From Candidatus Hydrogenedentota bacterium (GTDB taxonomy: Bacteria > Hydrogenedentota > Hydrogenedentia > Hydrogenedentales > SLHB01), in the NCBI GenBank assembly GCA_029552745.1, contig JAKPDK010000134.1, positions 1 to 64,000 on the forward strand: a stretch of DNA of 64,000 bases, written 5' to 3'. Positions 42,162 through 49,824 of the stretch are shown here, piece by piece. Below the pieces are notes generated by a model. That model was not told the DNA's origin, did not search any database, and worked only from the letters and a program-made list of their open reading frames with translations. How positions within the stretch are numbered: position 1 is the first letter of the stretch; each line of letters opens with the position of its first letter. The position numbers and the translations under genes were made by a program.

Positions 42162-43262
42162 ATGAAGATTGCAATTTTAGGTACCCGCGGTATACCTGCA
42201 AACTACGGCGGCTTTGAGACGTTTGCTCAAGAATTGAGCGTGCGACTGGTCGAGCGTGGCCATGAGGTCGTCGTGTATTGCCGCACCACCAATTTGAAAG
42301 AACCCTTGACGACATACCGAGGCGTCCGTTTAATTGCCTTGCCCAGCTGGCATACCAAATACACGGACACGCTCTCTCACACGTTTTTGAGCACCTTGCA
42401 CTTACTGGCTCATCGGGTGGACATCGCTTATTATTGTAACACGGCGAATAGTTGGATGATATGGTTGCCGCGTTTGTGGGGAATGAAGACGATATTGAAT
42501 ACGGATGGCCTGGAATGGGAACGGGCGAAATGGAATCGCATTGGAAAGTGGTATTACAAATTGTCTGAGTATCCCGCTTCCTGGTTTCCCCATATGTTGG
42601 TTTCTGACTCCCGTGTGATTCAGCGTTATTATCGCGACAAGTTTAATGTTTCCAGCGAGTTTGTGGCGTACGGCGCGGATATCGTACCCCGGGGAGAAGG
42701 GGCAGACCAATTGGTGCAGTTTGGTGTGGAACCCGAGCGCTACTTTTTGTTTGTGAGTCGGCTGGAGCCTGAGAATAATGCCCATGTGGTGGTGAAGGCG
42801 TTCGAAGGGGTGAAAACCGACATGAAACTACTGATCGTCGGCGATGCCCCCTTTGCGAAAGACTACATTCGGGCGTTGAAGTCCACGACGGATGCCCGCA
42901 TTAATTTTCCGGGCGCCATTTACGGAGAGGCATACCGTGCATTACGCGCAAATGCCTATGTCTATATTAATGCGATGGAAGTGGGGGGGACCCATCCCGC
43001 TATCCTTGAGGCGATGGGTGCAGGAAATTGTGTATTGGTAAGTGATATCGCGTACAATGAGGAGGCTGTAGGGGAGAGCGGTGTGACCTTTCGCAACAAA
43101 GATGCGGATGACTTACGAGAAAAGATGCAGTATCTCGTCGATCACCCGGAGGTAGTTGCGTCCTATCGCAAGCGGGCGGTGGAACGGGTGCGTGATGTGT
43201 ATTCGTGGGAGCACGTTGTCGATCAATATGAACAGTTGTTTGAGCGCCTTTTAGGACACTAA
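42162..43262 (+). CDS. DUF1972/GT4 glycosyltransferase
   Basis: 366 residues. The DUF1972 N-terminal domain is clear: KIAILGTRGIPANYGGFETFAQEL. A GT4 GT-B C-terminal domain follows (FLFVSRLEPENNAHVVVKAF, VIVGDAP, then GGTHPAILEAMGAGNCVL, with the family's E-x7-E nucleotide-sugar site). Such enzymes add rhamnose or another sugar to a growing polysaccharide repeat unit. First gene of the exopolysaccharide locus; 26 bases before the epimerase. Confidence 0.92.
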   Translation: MKIAILGTRGIPANYGGFETFAQELSVRLVERGHEVVVYCRTTNLKEPLTTYRGVRLIALPSWHTKYTDTLSHTFLSTLHLLAHRVDIAYYCNTANSWMIWLPRLWGMKTILNTDGLEWERAKWNRIGKWYYKLSEYPASWFPHMLVSDSRVIQRYYRDKFNVSSEFVAYGADIVPRGEGADQLVQFGVEPERYFLFVSRLEPENNAHVVVKAFEGVKTDMKLLIVGDAPFAKDYIRALKSTTDARINFPGAIYGEAYRALRANAYVYINAMEVGGTHPAILEAMGAGNCVLVSDIAYNEEAVGESGVTFRNKDADDLREKMQYLVDHPEVVASYRKRAVERVRDVYSWEHVVDQYEQLFERLLGH

Positions 43263-43288
43263 AACAGAATTTTTTGGGGACTTTTCTT

Positions 43289-44266
43289 ATGGATTGGAAA
43301 GACAAAGTCGTGCTTGTGACGGGGGCAGGCGGGTTTATCGGCAGTCATTTGACGGAACGACTCTTGGCGATGGGTGCCCATGTCCGTGGCATTGTTCACG
43401 GCAACATGAGGGGTAGCATTGGTTATCTCGCCGCGGTGCCGGAGGAACATAGCAACCATTTGGAGATTTTTGGTGGAAATATCCGGGACGCGGCTTTTGT
43501 TCGAGAAGTTACAGTTGGGGTAGACACGGTGTTTCATTTAGCAGCGATTACCAGCGTGAAGTATTCGTACTCCAATCCCGATGAGACGGTGCTGACGAAT
43601 GTGCTGGGCACATTAAACGTCTGCAATGCGTGTCGTCATGAGCAGGTGCGCCGAATGGTTCATACGTCGTCGGCGGGCGTGTATGGTTCGGCGGAAGGAA
43701 GCGCGGCAATCCGCGAGACGCATCCGTTAAAAGCCTGTAATCCATATACGGCGTCCAAGTTGGCTGCTGACGCCGTCGTTGAAAGTTTTTATATGTCTTA
43801 CGAGTTGCCGGTGAGTATCTGTCGCATTTTCAATGTATACGGTCCTCGTATCGGTAAATTCCTGGTCATTCCCAGCATCATCCTTCAGTTATTGAAAGGT
43901 AACGAATTGAAACTGGGAGATCCCACGCCAACGCGTAACTTCACCTATGTGGATGACATTGTGAACGCTTTCTTGCTGATGGCGGAGTCGCCGAATGTAG
44001 TCGGCGAAGTGGTACATTTTGGTTTTACGGAGGCCATAACCATTGGAGAGTTGGCACAACGGATTGCTCGGTTGATGAACAAAGAGGTGAAGATTGAGGT
44101 TGATCCGGAACGGCTTAGGCCCGCCAAAAGCGAAATCTATCGTGTGGTAGCTGATACAACAAAGGCGCGGGAGTTGTTGGGGTGGCAGCCGAAAGTGGGG
44201 CTTGAAGAAGGCTTGAAGAAAACCATAGACTGGATCGCTGCTGGAGGGTATGATGACGTCCGCTAG
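43289..44266 (+). CDS. NAD-dependent nucleotide-sugar epimerase/dehydratase
   Basis: 325 residues from ATG 43289, GGGGAC upstream. Extended SDR: VTGAGGFIGSHLTERLLAMG nucleotide motif, HLAAITSV, catalytic S-x-Y-x3-K as TSSAGVYG and NPYTASKLAAD. The C-terminal half has the typical RNFTYVDDIVNAFLLM. Closest in feel to UDP-glucose 4-epimerase or GDP-mannose/dTDP-sugar dehydratase groups; the exact reaction is not determinable. It supplies sugars to the locus. Confidence 0.93.
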   Translation: MDWKDKVVLVTGAGGFIGSHLTERLLAMGAHVRGIVHGNMRGSIGYLAAVPEEHSNHLEIFGGNIRDAAFVREVTVGVDTVFHLAAITSVKYSYSNPDETVLTNVLGTLNVCNACRHEQVRRMVHTSSAGVYGSAEGSAAIRETHPLKACNPYTASKLAADAVVESFYMSYELPVSICRIFNVYGPRIGKFLVIPSIILQLLKGNELKLGDPTPTRNFTYVDDIVNAFLLMAESPNVVGEVVHFGFTEAITIGELAQRIARLMNKEVKIEVDPERLRPAKSEIYRVVADTTKARELLGWQPKVGLEEGLKKTIDWIAAGGYDDVR

Positions 44267-44337
44267 AGCAGCGTTTGGTGTTGGGAGCCGACGAGATAAA
44301 CAGGCATAAAGGATATCTTTTGAAACTGGGGAATGCG

Positions 44338-45192
44338 ATGCCCATCCGAATGGGTCGGTCAGCGTCTACATCTCGAATGTTGACGGTACTTGGAGGGGTA
44401 TGGGTATTTCTGCTCCTAGGGGGCATATCCTTTCCGGCGAAAGCAGAACAAGTTCGTTATCACGGTTTTCAACTTACGGAACAGTATCACCTTTTGGTAG
44501 AGGAGCGTGCGGGCGGCATTTTGCGTGTGGGATTGCGTGCGCGCACCCGCCCCGAAGGAGGGCTACAGGCTCGATATATTCGGGTGGAAGATGAAGCCGA
44601 AACCGGGCGATTGGAAGAGGTGGAGTATTTGGCGGAAGTCCGTAGCGAGGTCGTTGCTCCGTCGCCGCCGAATTATTTTCAAAGCCGCGGTTCTAAATAT
44701 CGAATCACGGTGCAGGGCATAGAGAAAGGACCCCAGTTTTTTTCGCGCCGCACGGTGAATGCGTCGGATGCACGGCGTGCCCTTACGGAAGAGTTCCGGA
44801 AGATGTGGGTACAGTCGGAAGGGATATATCAGGTAGCCTTGTATTGGGCTGTGCCGATCGTGTTGAGTGTGTTTAAAGATACCGGGCGGATGCCGGCCCC
44901 CGTGTACGCGACGGTCGCGCAAAGTGTTGGAGGTGGCATTCGCACTGTGGATCCCACTTTGACGCGGCGGGCGTTACCAGCAGGTCGAAAGCTGGGGCCT
45001 CAGCCGGGGTTCCGGCAGACAGAACCGCTCACGGGAATGAAACGGGTTCGAGCAGAGATGAATCAACCCTCGGCGGGGACGCCGAGTGCTCGAGCCGGGG
45101 CATCCACCTACCAGCCTCCGAAAGTTAGGGCGGGTGGTCAATCGTTTCAGCCTCAGTTCGGGCATCCTTCCGGCATTCGGTCGATGCAGTAG
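44338..45192 (+). CDS. Secreted hypothetical protein of exopolysaccharide locus
   Basis: 284 residues from ATG 44338 (CTGGGGA upstream), preferred over GTG 44275. A signal peptide (VWVFLLLGGISFPAKA) is followed by a beta-rich region (residues 40-140) and one short hydrophobic helix (about 170). The C-terminal third is basic, rich in Pro, Gly, Arg, Gln and disordered. I do not recognise a family. Its place between sugar epimerase and exporter suggests an accessory secretion or surface role. Confidence 0.6.
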   Translation: MPIRMGRSASTSRMLTVLGGVWVFLLLGGISFPAKAEQVRYHGFQLTEQYHLLVEERAGGILRVGLRARTRPEGGLQARYIRVEDEAETGRLEEVEYLAEVRSEVVAPSPPNYFQSRGSKYRITVQGIEKGPQFFSRRTVNASDARRALTEEFRKMWVQSEGIYQVALYWAVPIVLSVFKDTGRMPAPVYATVAQSVGGGIRTVDPTLTRRALPAGRKLGPQPGFRQTEPLTGMKRVRAEMNQPSAGTPSARAGASTYQPPKVRAGGQSFQPQFGHPSGIRSMQ

Positions 45193-45227
45193 AATGACGT
45201 ATTTGGGTATAAGAAGAAAAGTGATAT

Positions 45228-45256
45228 TTGTAGGAAGATATTCCCTGTGGTATGTT
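45228..45256 (+). promoter_or_regulatory. Possible sigma-70 promoter for exporter gene
   Basis: TTGTAG, a 17-base spacer, then TATGTT, 51 bases before the exporter ATG. Spacing is ideal but the hexamers match only moderately. Confidence 0.35.
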
Positions 45257-45306
45257 TATGCAACATGCAGTGATGAGCACTGTTGAGTAGGGGAGGCGTA
45301 ATCGCT

Positions 45307-46668
45307 ATGAAAACCAGCACCTCAAGAAACCCCGGGTTATTCGCCGTCCTTGCAGCTATTGTTATTAGCACGGCAGGGTGTTCGGTAACCGACAGCACGG
45401 TCTTGTTGGACCCGGATGGTCGCGCCGTACAGGTTACACCTGCGGAGATAGAGAAAATGAGCGGCACCGACCTGCCTTATCTCATTTCGGTCGGGGATCA
45501 AGTGCAGATTGCCTTTCGTGTGAAGGATTACCGGCAGGGCGAACCGGCATGGGATTACCGCATTGAAGTGGGGGACAGCATGGAGGTGCGGCTCAGCGAG
45601 GAGACCGGAGACCGCAGCGACTATCGAATCGATGTGGGCGATCTGATTGGTATATCGTTTTTGAACAACTGGGCGCTTAACGTCACGCGGGCGGTTCGTC
45701 CCGACGGCTACGTCACGTTCGAGCAGGTGGGCGATGTCAAAGCCGGGGGACTTACCGTCAAGGAGCTCGAAGCCAAACTCACGGAGTTGTACAAGAAGAC
45801 GGACTTAATCCAGGGCGATCCTCATATTACCGTCACGGTGGATTTTTCCAATCCCGACAGACTCGAGAATATCAGCCGCGACCTGGTCGTTCGGCCTGAC
45901 GGAAAGATACGGCTGCCCGCGTTGAAAAATGAGATTCACATTGCGGGTTTGACCGTCGATGAGGCATGTCGGGCTGTGCAAGAGGAGGCAGCAAAGGTAC
46001 TGCGCAACCGTCCCATCGTGAGCATGGTGATTTTCCCCTACATTAACACCGCGTTAGGGACCATGAACGGCGTGTATACCGTGCGGCCTGACGGCAAGAT
46101 TTCATTGCCACGGATTGGGGAGGTACAGGCAGCCGGTTATAGCGTGGAGGAACTACGTGACACCCTGATCGCCGCATGCGAAGGGCTTCTTCACAATCCC
46201 ATCGATCCATCCGTGAGTGTTGTCGCGATGACCGGCGCGCGAATTTACGTAGGCGGTGAAGTAGATGCCCCCGGCGTTTATCCTTTGGACAGTGTGCCGA
46301 CGGCTTTGCAGGCGGTGATCATGGCGCGTGGGCCGAACGATCGCTCTCGCCTGAACAGTGTCTTGGTTATCCGAAGGAATCCGAACGGAAAGCCCTATGT
46401 TTTTAAGACAAATCTCCATCTTGCACTGAAAGGGCGCACGGAAAACGATATCCCCCTGCGGGCGTTTGACGTGGTTTACGTGCCGAAAAAACTTGTGTCG
46501 CGAGCGAATTTGTTTGTCAAACAATACATTGATGATATTGTGCCGTTTGATAATTCTTTGGGCGTGACAGGAACCTACTATCTGAATGAGCAGCGGACTC
46601 GGACCAAATCAAAGAACTTTAACTTCTCGACCGGAGTCAATGTTATCCCGGGATTTACAACGCCGTAA
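45307..46668 (+). CDS. Wza-like polysaccharide export lipoprotein with triplicated motifs
   Basis: 453 residues, GGGGAGG before ATG 45307. Lipobox STAGC at residue 24. Wza-type protein that carries polysaccharide across the outer membrane. Unusually, the segment that opens the Poly_export domain occurs three times (YLISVGDQVQIAF, YRIEVGDSMEVRL, YRIDVGDLIGISF), and the RPDG...L/V.G..V..AG.TV.EL module also occurs three times (from about 135, 200 and 255). An SLBB-like domain follows (GARIYVGGEVDAPGVYPL). The first RPDG module lacks the LP of the others. The C-terminus resembles the transmembrane-helix region of Wza but is longer. Confidence 0.9.
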   Translation: MKTSTSRNPGLFAVLAAIVISTAGCSVTDSTVLLDPDGRAVQVTPAEIEKMSGTDLPYLISVGDQVQIAFRVKDYRQGEPAWDYRIEVGDSMEVRLSEETGDRSDYRIDVGDLIGISFLNNWALNVTRAVRPDGYVTFEQVGDVKAGGLTVKELEAKLTELYKKTDLIQGDPHITVTVDFSNPDRLENISRDLVVRPDGKIRLPALKNEIHIAGLTVDEACRAVQEEAAKVLRNRPIVSMVIFPYINTALGTMNGVYTVRPDGKISLPRIGEVQAAGYSVEELRDTLIAACEGLLHNPIDPSVSVVAMTGARIYVGGEVDAPGVYPLDSVPTALQAVIMARGPNDRSRLNSVLVIRRNPNGKPYVFKTNLHLALKGRTENDIPLRAFDVVYVPKKLVSRANLFVKQYIDDIVPFDNSLGVTGTYYLNEQRTRTKSKNFNFSTGVNVIPGFTTP

Positions 46669-46748
46669 ATGGGAAACCGCATGAGAGAAAATCAAAGGTG
46701 TACACGGCTGAGTCGAGCATAAGAACGACAACATAGGGGAGCAGAGAA

Positions 46749-47075
46749 ATGGATCAGCGTCAAATTTTCCTTCGCGACATACTTACCGTGCTCTTCAAAC
46801 GAAAAGGGTTTATTGTTTCGTTTGCCATCGTCGTGATCGTACTGGTTGCAGCGGGAAACTACGTGTGGCCCAAGACCTACGAGTCCGTTGCGAAGGTGCA
46901 AGTGATGCGCGGGCGCGAAACGGTGGGGGTTGATCCGACCGTGCTCGAAGGTGCGGCGATGCCTATGGTCCAGCTGACCAATTATGACGTGAACACGACG
47001 ATCGACCTGGTGACGAGTAATGATGTGCTGTGCTGCGCCGCGTTGTGCAAGAGACGGAGCTTGATCGGGGGATGA
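46749..47075 (+). pseudogene. Wzz/BY-kinase chain-length regulator, N-terminal fragment (frameshifted)
   Basis: The first 95 or so residues form a normal Wzz domain start: a cytosolic head, a transmembrane helix (FIVSFAIVVIVLVAAGNYVW) and the YESVAKVQVMRG region, up to TSNDVL. Then the reading frame shifts; the last residues (CCAALCKRRSLIGG) are out of frame. The rest of the protein continues in a second frame. The stop TGA at 47073-47075 overlaps an ATG in the second frame (ATGA). Chain-length regulators sit in the inner membrane and control polysaccharide length with Wza. Either an assembly error, a real lesion or a switch; see the duplication entry. Confidence 0.75.
47025..47034 (+). repeat. 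5-bp tandem duplication that breaks the Wzz frame
   Basis: GTGCT occurs twice in tandem (47025-47034) followed by G. With a single copy the sequence reads D-V-L-R-R-V-V-Q-E-T, restoring one continuous frame from 46749 to 48748. With two copies the frame is shifted by five bases. Confidence 0.8.
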
Positions 47076-48748
47076 CGGGAGGGCTTATTCAGGCGATACG
47101 ACGCGCATTCCGTAAAGCGCAGTATGCGCTCCGTTTTGCTGTGCCACCGGATCCCGTGCAGGAAGCAGCCGATGAACTCCGCGATGCCATTTTGGTGGAA
47201 CCGGTGAAAGATTCTTATGTGTTGGAAATTCGTTGCCGTATGGCACAGCCGGATTTGGCTCATAAAGTTTTGACCGCCCTTGTGAAACAGTTCCAGGAAA
47301 AATACAAAGAGGTCTACAGTACGCGGGAATTAAAGCCGTTTTTTGAGGCGCAATTGGAACGCGTCTCGAAGGATCTCCAAGAGAAACAAAAGCAACTGGA
47401 GGTGTTCCGAAACGAGAACAATATTGTTTCTTTGAATGTTGAGCAAGATTTGCTGGTGGAACAGTATACTGCCGCTCAACGTCTTTTGAACCAACTGGCG
47501 GAGAGTGAAGCCGTAGCGGCGCGAGTAGAAGGAACCAGTCAAGGGGATAGTGATATCATCGCGGCGCTTTCGAAGCAGACCGAGAGCACAGTTGTGACCG
47601 AGCTCCAATTACGGCTCTTGGACAAGATTGTCGAACGGAACCGTCTTATCAATTCTTTAGGTCCCAAACATCCTCAAGTGGTGGGAATTCTAAACGAGAT
47701 TGAAGCGCTAAGCACGCGACTGAAGGAAGCCATCGCTTCTACGCGGGAGATTACCCAGCGCAAGATCAAAGACATCGAGCAGCAGATGCAGAAGATCAAT
47801 ACGCTCATGGGACAGCTGGAAAATCTCGAGCGGGATGTGAAGATTGCGGCGCAGTCCTACGAGTACTATAAACAAAAGATTGAAGAGTCTACAGTCTATG
47901 ACAAGATGGCGGAACAGAATATATCCAGTATTCGGCTTACATCTTCGCCGACGCTTCCTGACAACCCCATCAGTCCGAAAAAGCTTTTGAATATTGTCTT
48001 GGCGTTGATAGGCGGCTTGATCGGCGGCGTGGCATTGGCGTTTTTCTTTGAGTATCTTGACCATGGTCTCAAAACGCCCGAGGACGTCGAATATTATCTG
48101 AAGCTTGCGCCGTTGGCCTCGTTCTTCCAGTCTCCCAAAGAACAGTTGGATGCCAACCAGTCACACCGTTTGAGCGCCATGCTCATGAGCCTCTATCCCG
48201 ACCGGCCGTTACAAACCGTGATGGTGACCAGTTCTGTTCCGGGCGAGGGTTCCCACCGTGTGGCGCGGGCTCTTGCAGAAGCACAGGCGGATGACCCCGA
48301 ATCCCGTATTCTTTTGCTCGATTACGTTGGCGATGCTGTGTCGGACATGCCCGGTGGGAAAGGAATTTTGGATGTTTTAGAAGGGGATGCCGATCTGGGG
48401 GATGTTATCACGCGCAAGAACAATTTGTCCTTGATTGGACGGGGCTCTCGGAATAGTTGTCCCGCCTATCTGTGGAATTCCGAGCGCATGCGTTCTCTGT
48501 TGGGGCGTTTGCGCCAAGAGTATACGCGGGTGGTCATCCATGCGGCGCCTATCACCGTTTCCCATGATGCGCTATATGTGAGTCAGCATGCCGATGGTAT
48601 ATTGATCGTGATTCGTGCCGACAGCACACGGCGGGAAGTTGTACAGCGCGCCATAGAAACACTCGGAGAAGCGAAACAACGCGTGGTTGGCGCTGTGTTG
48701 ACGGAACGTCGTCAAGTGATTCCGCCCTCGGTCTACCGCAGAATATAG
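47030..48748 (+). pseudogene. Wzz/BY-kinase-like protein, C-terminal part with degenerate kinase domain
   Basis: About 570 residues if read from GTG 47030; ATG 47072 is another possible restart. The long periplasmic coiled-coil region (residues about 100-290, with FFEAQLERVSKDLQEKQKQLEVF) and the second transmembrane helix (NIVLALIGGLIGGVALAFFFE) are present, then a P-loop domain like Wzc/CapB tyrosine kinases. It is degenerate: the expected GEGKST Walker A reads VPGEGSHRV, losing the Lys and the Ser/Thr, and Walker A' reads LLLDYVGD. No C-terminal Tyr cluster. So it likely lacks kinase activity even if translated. Confidence 0.78.
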
Positions 48749-48859
48749 GCTCTGTTAACGATAGCTCGACAATTCTGTAATCACGAGCGCGGAACGTGTA
48801 CCTCCGTTGGGATCGCAGTTCCTAAACAAGCTGTTTGACCGTGTCTTTTTCCTTCGTGT

Positions 48860-49810
48860 TTACTCGGGGAGACGAACGGCGCGGTTGCGAGAAACCTCAG
48901 GATTTGTCCTCGTTTTTGCTTGATTTTGGTAGGCAATAACGCGGTCGTACCATGAAATGTTAAGACGGAGGTTGCGTGTCGTGTTTCGCAACGAAGAAGA
49001 TGGGGTAACTTGTAATTCCGTTCGAGCATCTTCACGGAATGGCCGATAGAGGTATCCCAGGGCATCTTTGCGTTGCGTATGCATGATGTTGTTTTCTTGT
49101 CGGAGGCTCAGCGCGCGGCCTTTTTGAGTTATCCGTGTCTGTTTACGTAGGTTGGGGTTCGTACCGTACTCGTAAAGAATCACAGGTCCCCAAAGGCCTG
49201 TGCCTACACCCACTTCTGCGAAGTACAAATCCACGCCCTGTTCATAATCACCTAGTGCACCAAGCCAATCGAAAGGTATTCCTTGCTCGTAGTCGTTTGC
49301 TCCGAAGACGCGTCCTTCCGAGTAACCGTCGTTATAGCCGTCGATCCACCCGCCGTGGTAGTACTCGATGTGGCGGTCTGTTGCGAGAAAGTTCAGATAA
49401 TCAGGCCAGTAGGCATTGTCATACCCTTCGCTGAATCCCACAATGAACGCATAATGGTAATCCACAAAGTACCCATCGTTGTAGGCATACCACACGCCGT
49501 CCCAGTATCCAGCATCGTAGGGAGGCGACTCCAAATAAGGTATGCCGCTGTCGTCGTAATAGATAGGCGTTCGGCTAACGGTGTAGTACCCGTCAAAATA
49601 CCCGTCCCAATACCAGTCGTCTCGTGCGAAGCCGGCTGTAAAACCAAGGTCGTACTCCTCTTGGGCATCTCCGGAATTGTCGCCGTTCCCGGAACCGGGA
49701 GGCGGAACAACCACGCCGCCAGACCCGCCAGTATAAGGGCACCCCGTAAAGAGAAATGCCGCGATCAAAAGTGTCAAAGGAACGACTCGTTGGAGTAAGT
49801 TGTGTGTCAT
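48860..49810 (-). CDS. Tyr/Gly/Asp-rich repeat lipoprotein
   Basis: 316 residues from ATG 49810 (AAAGGAAG upstream). Lipobox FLFTGC, a Gly/Pro-rich spacer, then about 140 residues with repeated aromatic units (WDGYFDGYY, DAGYWDGVWYAY, NDGYFVDYHYAF, VGFSEGYDNAYWPDY, WIDGYNDGYSEGR). Tyr and Asp are the dominant residues. The last 100 residues are basic and unlike the rest. The repeats recall Gly/Tyr-rich or calcium-binding adhesive proteins, but no family is recognised. Fifteen bases downstream of the DUF6600 gene on the same strand, just beyond the exopolysaccharide locus, so a surface or matrix role is possible. Confidence 0.7.
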   Translation of the reverse strand: MTHNLLQRVVPLTLLIAAFLFTGCPYTGGSGGVVVPPPGSGNGDNSGDAQEEYDLGFTAGFARDDWYWDGYFDGYYTVSRTPIYYDDSGIPYLESPPYDAGYWDGVWYAYNDGYFVDYHYAFIVGFSEGYDNAYWPDYLNFLATDRHIEYYHGGWIDGYNDGYSEGRVFGANDYEQGIPFDWLGALGDYEQGVDLYFAEVGVGTGLWGPVILYEYGTNPNLRKQTRITQKGRALSLRQENNIMHTQRKDALGYLYRPFREDARTELQVTPSSSLRNTTRNLRLNISWYDRVIAYQNQAKTRTNPEVSRNRAVRLPE

Positions 49811-49824
49811 GTTCTCACTTCCTT

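Noticed and set aside
47020-47080. Programmed ribosomal frameshift in the Wzz-like gene
   Set aside because: No slippery heptamer or downstream pseudoknot is evident, while an exact 5-bp tandem duplication explains the break.
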